From the NCBI GenBank assembly GCA_900544795.1, contig UQWM01000012.1:1-64000 (forward strand): DNA of 64,000 nt, written 5' to 3'. The notes beneath the pieces are model-generated. The model was not told the DNA's origin, ran no database searches, and saw only the letters and a list, made by a program, of their open reading frames with translations. The position numbers and the translations under genes are program-made. Source of the stretch: an uncultured Phascolarctobacterium sp. (lineage in GTDB: Bacteria > Bacillota > Negativicutes > Acidaminococcales > Acidaminococcaceae). This document shows, piece by piece, positions 39,857 to 46,648 of this stretch (positions are counted from its first letter, which is position 1; each line of letters opens with the position of its first letter).

Positions 39857-41017
39857 TTATTTGTGGTAAAGGGGCGACATAGCCCGTAATTTTTCAACTA
39901 TAGGCGGCAGTTCCGCCAAAACATAGGCCACGTCTTCCTCGCTGCTATCTTCCGACAAAGTCAGCCGCAGCGAGCCGTGGGCAATTTCATGGGGCAGGCC
40001 TATAGCCAGCAGTACATGAGACGGGTCAAGCGAACCCGACGTGCAGGCGCTGCCGCTGGAAGCCGCAATGCCCAGATGGTCTAAAAGCAGCAGCAGGCCT
40101 TCGCCTTCGATATACCTGATGCTGACGTTCACATTATTAGGCAGCCTGTCGGTTGGATGACCATTCAGGCGCACCTCGGGAATCTTTGCCAAAATCCCTT
40201 CGATAAGTCGGTCACGCAAAGCGCGTGTTTTTTCGGCGTTGGCCGCCATATTTTCTTTAGCGTAAGCTGCCGCCATACCCAAACCTACGATACCGGCTGT
40301 ATTTTCAGTACCCGCTCGCAGTCCTTTTTCCTGGCCGCCACCGGCGATCAACGCCGGAATACGCACGCCCTGACGGATATACACAGCGCCCACGCCTTTG
40401 GGCCCATGAAATTTGTGTGCAGTCAAAGTCAACAGGTCGATATTATCTGCGGCCACATCGATGGGGATATGCCCCGCCGCCTGTACCGCATCGGTATGTA
40501 GCAATACCTTATGGGCACGGCACACAGCGCCGATCTCCCTGATAGGCATCAGTGTCCCGATCTCGTTATTGGCATACATCACCGAAACCAGGATCGTATC
40601 AGGACGCAAAGCAGCTTCTACCTGCGCCGCACTCACTCTGCCGAATTCGTCTACCGGCAGATATGTAATCTCAAAGCCTGTTTTCGCCAGCTCCTCACAG
40701 GTATGCAGCACCGCATGATGTTCGACCTGGGTAGTGATGATGTGCCGGCCTTTTTTGGCATAGGTAGCTGCCACGCCTTTGATCAGCATATTATCGCCCT
40801 CGCTGCCACCGCCGGTAAAAATAATTTCCTTGGGCGACGCGCCGATCAGGTCGGCCACCTGCTGCCGGGCAGTCGCAATAACCGTCGCGGCACGCTGCGC
40901 CACCTTATAGATACTGGAAGGGTTCCCATAATTTTCTACCATCACCTTGGCCATAGCCTCGGCGATCTCCGGCCTGATCTTAGTCGTGGCCGCATTATCT
41001 AAATAAACTTCCCGCAT
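39857..41017 (-). CDS. iscS: Cysteine desulfurase IscS/NifS
   Basis: The 386-residue PLP enzyme takes sulfur from cysteine for Fe-S clusters and tRNA thiolation. Visible are YLDNAATTKIRPE at the N terminus, the GGGSEGDNMLIKG segment, EHHAVLH, the PLP lysine in TAHKFHGPKG and the catalytic Cys in SSGSACTSGSLDPSHVL. ATG 41017 has AAAGGA 9 bases upstream; a frame to 41035 is possible. It precedes iscU and is divergent from iscR with a shared operator-like repeat. MnmA and ThiF in the window need its sulfur. Confidence 0.95.
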   Translation of the reverse strand: MREVYLDNAATTKIRPEIAEAMAKVMVENYGNPSSIYKVAQRAATVIATARQQVADLIGASPKEIIFTGGGSEGDNMLIKGVAATYAKKGRHIITTQVEHHAVLHTCEELAKTGFEITYLPVDEFGRVSAAQVEAALRPDTILVSVMYANNEIGTLMPIREIGAVCRAHKVLLHTDAVQAAGHIPIDVAADNIDLLTLTAHKFHGPKGVGAVYIRQGVRIPALIAGGGQEKGLRAGTENTAGIVGLGMAAAYAKENMAANAEKTRALRDRLIEGILAKIPEVRLNGHPTDRLPNNVNVSIRYIEGEGLLLLLDHLGIAASSGSACTSGSLDPSHVLLAIGLPHEIAHGSLRLTLSEDSSEEDVAYVLAELPPIVEKLRAMSPLYHK

Positions 41018-41067
41018 AGCGATCCGTCCTTTCATATTTCCTAGTTGTTTAGTATGATTACATCTTC

Positions 41068-41096
41068 AGTATAGTAATTCCTACTAATTTTGTCAA
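41068..41096 (-). promoter_or_regulatory. Promoter of iscS-iscU
   Basis: On the - strand TTGACA (41091-41096), 17 bp, TATACT (41068-41073), a strong promoter. The spacer carries the repeat AATTCCTACTAA (41076-41087, + strand reading), an operator candidate. Confidence 0.8.
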
Positions 41097-41144
41097 GTTT
41101 CCTTTGTGAACTTTTTGTGTGAAAAAAATTTTTTTACTTAGCTA

Positions 41145-41173
41145 TTGAATTCCTAGTAAAGTAGTAGTAAAAT
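41145..41173 (+). promoter_or_regulatory. Promoter of iscR with repeated operator-like element
   Basis: TTGAAT (41145-41150), 17 bp, TAAAAT (41168-41173). The element AATTCCTAGTAA (41148-41159) matches the one in the divergent iscS promoter in 11 of 12 bases, and both overlap promoter spacers. This fits a common Rrf2-type repressor site. Confidence 0.65.
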
Positions 41174-41203
41174 AAGGGCAAGCTTTTGAAAGGACGTGTA
41201 TCT

Positions 41204-41635
41204 ATGAAAATCTCTACCAAAGGACGTTATGCTTTGCGGCTGATGCTGGACCTGGCTTACAATCATACCGGCAGCTTCATCCCCATTAAGAATATTTCCC
41301 AGCGGCAGGATATTTCTGACAAATATCTGGAACAGATCATCACGCAGCTGAGTCGCGCCGGACTTGTCAAAAGCGCACGCGGAGCCCAGGGCGGCTATAT
41401 GCTTTCCAAAGAGCCCCAGGACTACACCGTAGGCGAGATACTGCGCCTGCTGGAAGGAAACCTGGCGCCGGTGGCCTGTGTAGACGACACTAAAGATGCC
41501 TGCACCCGGGCCGACGAATGTGTGACCATGGAAGTATGGCGCGAAATAAAAGACGCCGTCAATAAAGTAGTCGATAACATCACCTTAGCTGACCTGGTTG
41601 AGCAGCAGCGGCAGAAATGTCGATGTTGCAGGTAA
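41204..41635 (+). CDS. iscR: Rrf2-family regulator, IscR-like, with Cys-rich tail
   Basis: The 143-residue protein has the Rrf2 winged HTH (MKISTKGRYALRLMLDLAYN, ISQRQDISDKYLEQIITQL, GAQGGYMLSK) and the three-Cys cluster patch CVDDTKDACTRADEC that binds a [2Fe-2S] cluster in IscR. The C terminus ends QKCRCCR, three extra Cys. It is divergent from iscS-iscU, and a shared repeat in both promoters suggests it controls both. ATG 41204 has AAAGGA 9 bases upstream. cysK follows 45 bases on. Confidence 0.93.
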   Translation: MKISTKGRYALRLMLDLAYNHTGSFIPIKNISQRQDISDKYLEQIITQLSRAGLVKSARGAQGGYMLSKEPQDYTVGEILRLLEGNLAPVACVDDTKDACTRADECVTMEVWREIKDAVNKVVDNITLADLVEQQRQKCRCCR

Positions 41636-41680
41636 GGACCGTAAGCAGCACTATTATTTTTTAAGAAAGGTTTTGATATC

Positions 41681-42616
41681 ATGACTAACATTGCCCACAG
41701 CTTGACCGACTTGATCGGCAACACTCCGCTCCTGGAGCTGACCAACTATAACAAAAAATTTGCCCCTAAGGCGACTATCATCGCCAAATTGGAATATTTC
41801 AATCCGGCTGGCAGTGCCAAAGACCGTATCGCCATGGCGATGATCGACGCTGCTGAAGCCCAGGGAATCCTGCAAAAGGATTCCGTCATCATCGAGCCCA
41901 CCAGCGGCAACACAGGCATCGGCCTGGCCAGTGTCGCTTCGGCACGCGGCTACCGTACCATCCTTACCATGCCCGAGACCATGTCCGTCGAACGCCGCAA
42001 CCTGCTTAAAGCCTACGGCGCCGAACTGGTACTAACTCCCGGCTCTGCCGGGATGCAGGGGGCTATCGATAAAGCCGAGCAGCTGGCAGCCCAGCTTCCC
42101 AACGCTTTTATCCCCGGCCAATTCATCAATCCGGCCAATCCGGCCATCCATAAAGCAACCACAGGCCCCGAGATCTGGCGCGATACCGACGGACAAGTCG
42201 ATATCTTCGTCGCCGGCGTCGGCACGGGCGGCACCGTCAGCGGTGTCGGTGCTTATTTAAAAGAACAGAACCCGCGTGTCAGGATCATCGCCGTCGAGCC
42301 CAGCGCTTCGCCGCTGCTTTCCGGCGGTCAACCGGGCCCCCACAAGATCCAGGGCATCGGCGCCAACTTCGTTCCCAAAAACTTCGACCGCAGCGTCGTT
42401 GACGAAATAATGCCCATCGAAGCCGACAACGCCTTCGCCACTAGCCGCGAGCTGGCCAAACACGAAGGCCTGCTGGTGGGTATCTCCTCCGGTGCGGCAG
42501 CTTACGCCGCCACCCTTTTGGCCCAGCGCCCCGAAAACGCCGGCAAAAAAATCGTGGTACTGCTGCCCGACACCGGTGAACGGTACCTGTCCACCCCCGG
42601 CTTTTTAGAAGATTAA
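41681..42616 (+). CDS. cysK: Cysteine synthase A (O-acetylserine sulfhydrylase)
   Basis: The 311-residue PLP enzyme makes cysteine from O-acetylserine and sulfide, feeding the desulfurase. The PLP lysine is in FNPAGSAKDRIAM, the substrate loop is PTSGNTGIGLA, and GTGGTVSGVG with the ISSGAAAYAA segment completes the site. GAAAGG precedes ATG 41681. It follows iscR in the same direction and ends before a terminator, so cysteine supply and cluster regulation are one unit. Confidence 0.96.
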   Translation: MTNIAHSLTDLIGNTPLLELTNYNKKFAPKATIIAKLEYFNPAGSAKDRIAMAMIDAAEAQGILQKDSVIIEPTSGNTGIGLASVASARGYRTILTMPETMSVERRNLLKAYGAELVLTPGSAGMQGAIDKAEQLAAQLPNAFIPGQFINPANPAIHKATTGPEIWRDTDGQVDIFVAGVGTGGTVSGVGAYLKEQNPRVRIIAVEPSASPLLSGGQPGPHKIQGIGANFVPKNFDRSVVDEIMPIEADNAFATSRELAKHEGLLVGISSGAAAYAATLLAQRPENAGKKIVVLLPDTGERYLSTPGFLED

Positions 42617-42639
42617 TCCCGGGTTCCCCCTCCTGGCAA

Positions 42640-42670
42640 AAAAGCGCAGAGCCAAACTCTGCGCTTTTAC
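42640..42670 (+). terminator. Rho-independent terminator
   Basis: AAAGCGCAGAG (42641-42651) pairs with 42657-42667, loop 5, then T. It ends iscR-cysK. Confidence 0.92.
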
Positions 42671-42682
42671 TTTGTTTGTGAG

Positions 42683-42722
42683 CCATGAACCTTGCCAAGT
42701 GTTCATACATGCCCTTGTGGTA
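42683..42722. repeat. Imperfect 40-base repeat, copy 1
   Basis: Matches the 40 bases at 42841-42880 in 28 of 40 positions without gaps. Both begin CCATGA and end TGGTA. On the - strand both translate to a Y-H-K-G-x-Y-E pattern, but in different frames relative to each other, so coding is not shared. The gap of about 300 bases between cysK and the HD gene holds also a hairpin CAAATATAGC/GCTATATTTG (42804-42813 with 42827-42836) and no other gene. Confidence 0.5.
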
Positions 42723-42840
42723 CTGTTTGAGTGCTTAATGAGACATTGAGACACTGTTAGTTGCAAGTATTGCGACGCAAATAACAGGATTATCGAAAGT
42801 CCGCAAATATAGCGCCCAAACAGGAAGCTATATTTGTGCT

Positions 42841-42880
42841 CCATGAGCCTGCCATAGCACTCATACGTACCTTTATGGTA
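42841..42880. repeat. Imperfect 40-base repeat, copy 2
   Basis: Second copy, ending in ATGGTA that overlaps a TATAAT (42878-42883) that may be the -10 for the HD gene. Copy spacing is 158 bases. Confidence 0.5.
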
Positions 42881-42922
42881 TAATTATTCTATTGAAATAT
42901 GATACTGGAAGGATTGATTTTT

Positions 42923-43513
42923 ATGGCAACTTTAACTAGAGAGCAAGCCTGGCAGCTGCTTACCGAATACAACAAGGAGCCTTTCCATCTGCGCCACGCG
43001 CTGACGGTGGAAGGCATTATGAAATACTTTGCCAATACATTGGGCTACGGCGACGAAGCTGACTTTTGGGCCCAGGTAGGGCTACTGCACGACCTTGACT
43101 TTGAAGTTTACCCTACTGAGCACTGCATCAAATCACAGGAGATCATGCGCGAGCATGGTTTGGACGAAAGGCTTATCACCGCCACTGCCAGCCACGGCTA
43201 CGGCCTGGCGCAGAACGATATCGCACCGCAGCATCAAATGGAAAAGATCCTCTTCGCTATTGATGAGCTTTCCGGACTGATCGGTGCCGCCGCTATCATG
43301 CGGCCTTCCAAAAGCGTTATGGATCTGGAACTTAAATCCGTCAAGAAGAAATATAAAGATAAAAAATTTGCCGCCGGCTGCTCCCGCGACGTCATTGAAA
43401 AAGGTGCCGCTGACCTGGGCTGGACCGTCGACGAACTGATCGAAAAAACTATTCTGGCCATGCGTGCAGACGAAGCCGCCATCAACGAAGCCTGTGCTTC
43501 CTTGGACGCCTGA
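42923..43513 (+). CDS. HD-domain protein (metal-dependent phosphohydrolase family)
   Basis: The 196-residue protein has an HD fold with HLRHALTVEGIMKYFA (first His), LLHDLDFE (HD pair) and the ASHGYG segment for a further His. Such small HD proteins hydrolyse phosphate esters of nucleotides or act in signalling; the substrate is unknown. ATG 42923 is chosen with GGAAGG upstream; the frame reaches 42899. It is 20 bases before mnmA and so probably co-transcribed with it. Confidence 0.85.
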   Translation: MATLTREQAWQLLTEYNKEPFHLRHALTVEGIMKYFANTLGYGDEADFWAQVGLLHDLDFEVYPTEHCIKSQEIMREHGLDERLITATASHGYGLAQNDIAPQHQMEKILFAIDELSGLIGAAAIMRPSKSVMDLELKSVKKKYKDKKFAAGCSRDVIEKGAADLGWTVDELIEKTILAMRADEAAINEACASLDA

Positions 43514-43533
43514 GCCCTTAAGGACTTGCTACT

Positions 43534-44631
43534 ATGAAGAAAAAAGTTTTAGTCGCCATGAGTGGCGGCGTCGACAGCTCGGCTGCCGCCATGCTTTTGC
43601 AGCAACAGGGCTACGACGTGACCGGCGTCACCCTGCGGATGTTCTCTAACGAAGACCTGGGGCTGGAACAAGACAGCGCCTGCTGCTCGCTGAGCGACGT
43701 GGAAGACGCCAAACTTGTCGCCCACAAGCTGGAGATACCGCACTATGTGTTCAACTTCAGCCCCTGCTTCAAACGCAGCGTTATCGACCGCTTTATCAGC
43801 GAATACGAAGCCGGCCGCACGCCCAATCCCTGCGTCGACTGCAATAAACATATCAAATTCGGCGAGTTATTTGAGCGCGCCCAGCTGATGGACTGCGATT
43901 ATTTGGCCACAGGCCACTATGCCCGTATCGTTTTTGACGCGTCTAAAAACCGCTGGCTGCTGGCCCGCGGCGACGACCACGCCAAAGACCAAAGCTATAT
44001 GCTTTTTAACCTTACCCAAAAACAACTGGCACATATTTTGCTGCCGCTGGCCGACGTCACCAAGCCCGAGATCCGCCTTATGAGCGAAAAGCGCGGCCTG
44101 GTAACTGCCAACAAGCCCGACAGTCAGGATATCTGCTTTGTTCCCGATGGCGACTATACTGCCTTTATCGAACGTACCACCGGGCAGAAGCCAAAACCGG
44201 GTAAATTCGTGCATTTGAACGGTCAGGTACTGGGCACCCATCAGGGACTCATCCACTACACCATCGGACAGCGCAAAGGGCTGGGCATCGCCTACGATTA
44301 TCCCCTCTACGTTATCGACAAGGATATCGCCAGCAACACAGTCATTTTGGGCCCTAACGAAGCCCTGTTCCAAAAAGCGCTGCTGGCCGAAAACTGTAAC
44401 CTTATCACCATCGATAAACTGGAAGTACCCATGCGCGTAACAGCAAAGACCCGTTACCGCCAAAAAGACGTGCCCGCCACTATCGAGCCGCTGGCGGATG
44501 ATACAATCAAAGTAACTTTCGATGAGCCTCAGCGGGCCATCACCCCCGGACAAGCCGTAGTATTTTATGACGGCGACTATGTAGTCGGCGGTGGGATCAT
44601 CGCCGCGCCACTAAAGGAGCCAGAAGTATGA
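43534..44631 (+). CDS. mnmA: tRNA 2-thiouridylase MnmA
   Basis: The 365-residue enzyme thiolates U34 of tRNA-Lys, -Glu and -Gln using persulfide sulfur from IscS. The PP-loop SGGVDSSAAAMLL (about 10-22), the first catalytic Cys in NPCVDCNKHIKF and the second in SQDICFVPDGDY are in place, with GHYARI and the C-terminal TIGQRKGLGI domain. AAGGAC precedes the ATG. The last four bases overlap the next secreted-protein gene (ATGA). A tRNA-Lys(TTT) substrate is encoded at 18.6 kb. Confidence 0.96.
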   Translation: MKKKVLVAMSGGVDSSAAAMLLQQQGYDVTGVTLRMFSNEDLGLEQDSACCSLSDVEDAKLVAHKLEIPHYVFNFSPCFKRSVIDRFISEYEAGRTPNPCVDCNKHIKFGELFERAQLMDCDYLATGHYARIVFDASKNRWLLARGDDHAKDQSYMLFNLTQKQLAHILLPLADVTKPEIRLMSEKRGLVTANKPDSQDICFVPDGDYTAFIERTTGQKPKPGKFVHLNGQVLGTHQGLIHYTIGQRKGLGIAYDYPLYVIDKDIASNTVILGPNEALFQKALLAENCNLITIDKLEVPMRVTAKTRYRQKDVPATIEPLADDTIKVTFDEPQRAITPGQAVVFYDGDYVVGGGIIAAPLKEPEV

Positions 44632-45563
44632 AATATTTTCTTGCCGCCATCGTCACTGCGGCACTTTTAAGCGACATCATCCCCGTTTGGGCAGCAGCGG
44701 ACAGTGATAAAGCCAACAACGCTGCACCCACCGTCCAAACGAAAGCAAGCGACACACTTCCGGACAGCGGTATCAGCATCACGCCGCAGGCACAGGCTAA
44801 AACACAGGCTGGCACGACAGCTAAAATAACGGCTACGCAGCCGCAAGCACCTGCTGCTGGCAAAAATGCAACTGCGCAAGCTGACACTCACAGCAACCAA
44901 ACGGTAACAACCGGGACTGAGGAAGCAGCCACCACAGCACAACCGCCCCAACCGGTGATCCAGAAGATCCAGCCACCCGTTCCGCAGGAAAAGCCACTGC
45001 GGGTAGTCTGGCCACAAGATTTTTACTACTATGCCTACAACGGCGAACCTTATTACAGCCTGTTGCTACCCAAAGATTTTGGCAGCGATACTATTGCAGG
45101 CCTGCCGGCAGTTGGCCCCATGCTGATGCGTGCCCAAAGCAACATTGTGATGTTGACTTTCGACGCCGCAGCCAGCGACCCTGCTAAAGCCCGTGTTTTC
45201 AGCGACGCTGTTAAAAACCGGGTGCAGATACCGCTGCCGCCCTTAGGGCCCAATCAGGAATATGCCTATATCCCTGCTCCCCGCTATAATTACTACACTG
45301 ACACAGCGCCTCTGGAACTGCCTAAGCAGATAACCAACGCTAAAATAGTAGATGCCGGCACCTGGCGCACAGCCGAGAACCTGCCGGTGCAATACCTGCT
45401 GCTTAGCTGCTACGCCGACGGCCAGCACTGTATGGCCGCCCTCACCCGCAGCGAACGCAGCGGCAAAGCTTTTGAAGGGCTATTCATCTTCCCTTATGCC
45501 GAAAAGCATAACTATCTGCCTTTAGTCAGCCATACGGCCCAAAGCCTGCGGGTACGGAAATAA
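44628..45563 (+). CDS. Secreted protein with low-complexity linker, unknown
   Basis: The 311-residue protein has a signal peptide (MKYFLAAIVTAALLS, cleavage near WAA-A) followed by a Thr/Ala/Gln/Pro-rich low-complexity linker to about residue 115 and a globular domain with WPQDFYYYAYNGEPYYSLLL, PPLGPNQEYAYIPAPRYNYYTD and two Cys in SCYADGQHC. It probably sits in the periplasm, with the linker spanning to an outer layer. It overlaps mnmA by 4 bases, an unusual coupling of a tRNA enzyme with an exported protein. No family recognised. Confidence 0.7.
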   Translation: MKYFLAAIVTAALLSDIIPVWAAADSDKANNAAPTVQTKASDTLPDSGISITPQAQAKTQAGTTAKITATQPQAPAAGKNATAQADTHSNQTVTTGTEEAATTAQPPQPVIQKIQPPVPQEKPLRVVWPQDFYYYAYNGEPYYSLLLPKDFGSDTIAGLPAVGPMLMRAQSNIVMLTFDAAASDPAKARVFSDAVKNRVQIPLPPLGPNQEYAYIPAPRYNYYTDTAPLELPKQITNAKIVDAGTWRTAENLPVQYLLLSCYADGQHCMAALTRSERSGKAFEGLFIFPYAEKHNYLPLVSHTAQSLRVRK

Positions 45564-45569
45564 AAAATA

Positions 45570-45610
45570 AACACCGCTATGAACTAATTCGTTCATAGCG
45601 GTGTTTTCTA
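45570..45610. terminator. Bidirectional terminator
   Basis: AACACCGCTATGAAC (45570-45584) pairs perfectly with 45591-45605; T tracts are on both strands. It separates convergent secreted-protein genes. Confidence 0.93.
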
Positions 45611-45621
45611 TTGCAGGCACA

Positions 45622-46110
45622 TTATTGCTGGGCCTTGCTGCTATCTCGTCGCGCTTCCAGCAACGTATATTCAAAAATCATCTGTACTGCCTTTTCACTG
45701 CTTACAGGCCGCAGGTATTCTTCGGCTCCCATATCCAGGCAAACCATATCATGGGTGTCCAAATAAAACTGGCTGGCGATAAAATAACTCCGCTCCTTCA
45801 CCCCAAACATGTATAAGGTCAACGAAGATGTTAGTTCTTCCAGTCCCGGATTTTTACGCATAATATTCAAAAATTCACGGTTGGTAAATTTTTCCTGCAC
45901 CATGATCCCCAAATATAAGCTGCCGTCCTTAGTGTAGGGCTGCAACGAATCCCTGTCAGCATATAACTCGCCCACCATGCTGCCGCCTATCCTCACCCAG
46001 TTGACCGCCGGGGCCGGAACTGCCGCCTGAACTGTATCAGGCCCGGCCAGTGGCAAAACTACCGCCACCAACCCGCACAGCAAGCCTGTGATTTTCTGCC
46101 ACAGCTTCAC
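45622..46110 (-). CDS. Secreted protein, unknown, with hydrophobic core domain
   Basis: The protein of about 162 residues has a signal peptide (KLWQKITGLLCGLVAVVLPLAG, cleavage near VQA) and a domain with WVRIGGSMVGELYADRDSL, LYLGIMVQEKFTNREFL and YLDTHDMVCLDMGAEEY. GTG 46110 is preferred because it lies 1 base after the upstream gene's stop with AGGT nearby; a frame to 46152 overlaps that gene. It has no recognised family; the Met/Asp pattern resembles small secreted proteins of Negativicutes. Second gene of a two-gene unit. Confidence 0.6.
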   Translation of the reverse strand: MKLWQKITGLLCGLVAVVLPLAGPDTVQAAVPAPAVNWVRIGGSMVGELYADRDSLQPYTKDGSLYLGIMVQEKFTNREFLNIMRKNPGLEELTSSLTLYMFGVKERSYFIASQFYLDTHDMVCLDMGAEEYLRPVSSEKAVQMIFEYTLLEARRDSSKAQQ

Positions 46111-46111
46111 T

Positions 46112-46537
46112 TTATTTACCTGCCTGTTCCACATTGACTGGTGTAAAAGCAAAATCGTTCATTTTTCCGTCTTTATCCAAAACAAATACCATACGGACGA
46201 CTTTCTCCCTGCTAAAGCCTGCCAGATAAATGGCACGGTCTCCCTGATCAAAACGCTCGAAGGAAACCATTTTATATTCATTCAGTTTGCCAAACTGAGT
46301 TCCTATCTGTTTTTGCAAAGCAGCCAGGCCCGCTGCTGGTAATTTCTGCTGCAATTCAGAGCTGAAGCCCTTGGCGATATCGCTATAGCCAATATTCCTG
46401 GCCGTATCCAAAGAATCTATCAGCTTGTCAACAGTACGCTCGGCCTTATTCAAAGCAGTGCCGTTTTCGCCTGCCAGGCACACTCCGGCAAAAGCTAAAG
46501 TGCAGACCAAAGTTATAAGCGCAATAAATTTTTTCAT
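46112..46537 (-). CDS. Secreted DUF3887-like protein
   Basis: The 141-residue protein has a signal peptide (cleavage near CLA-GENG) and a small alpha/beta fold with ARNIGYSDIAKGFSSELQQKL, LQKQIGTQFGKLNEYKMVSFE and a C-terminal beta stretch ending MNDFAFTPVNV. This is the usual plan of DUF3887/NTF2-like exported proteins, of unknown function. The second of two adjacent ATGs is chosen for a 7-base spacing from GGAGG. It precedes the secreted gene at 45622 by one base. Confidence 0.65.
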   Translation of the reverse strand: MKKFIALITLVCTLAFAGVCLAGENGTALNKAERTVDKLIDSLDTARNIGYSDIAKGFSSELQQKLPAAGLAALQKQIGTQFGKLNEYKMVSFERFDQGDRAIYLAGFSREKVVRMVFVLDKDGKMNDFAFTPVNVEQAGK

Positions 46538-46568
46538 CATCGAACCTCCTAAAATTCATTGTAATAGC

Positions 46569-46595
46569 GATGCAGCGCCACTAAGGGCGCTGCAT
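46569..46595 (-). terminator. Hairpin after the YadA-like gene
   Basis: GATGCAGCGCC (46569-46579) pairs perfectly with 46585-46595, but no T tract follows on the - strand. Position fits an end for the adhesin transcript; efficiency is doubtful. Confidence 0.5.
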
Positions 46596-46648
46596 CAAAG
46601 GGGATGGATAACTAAACTGCCTGCTTAGCAAGCATGTTGGGTTGTGTG

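Noticed and set aside
42605..42844. Small - strand ORF in the cysK-HD gap
   Set aside because: No ribosome site, overlaps the cysK terminator and the repeat pair; the repeat-encoded motifs are in different frames.
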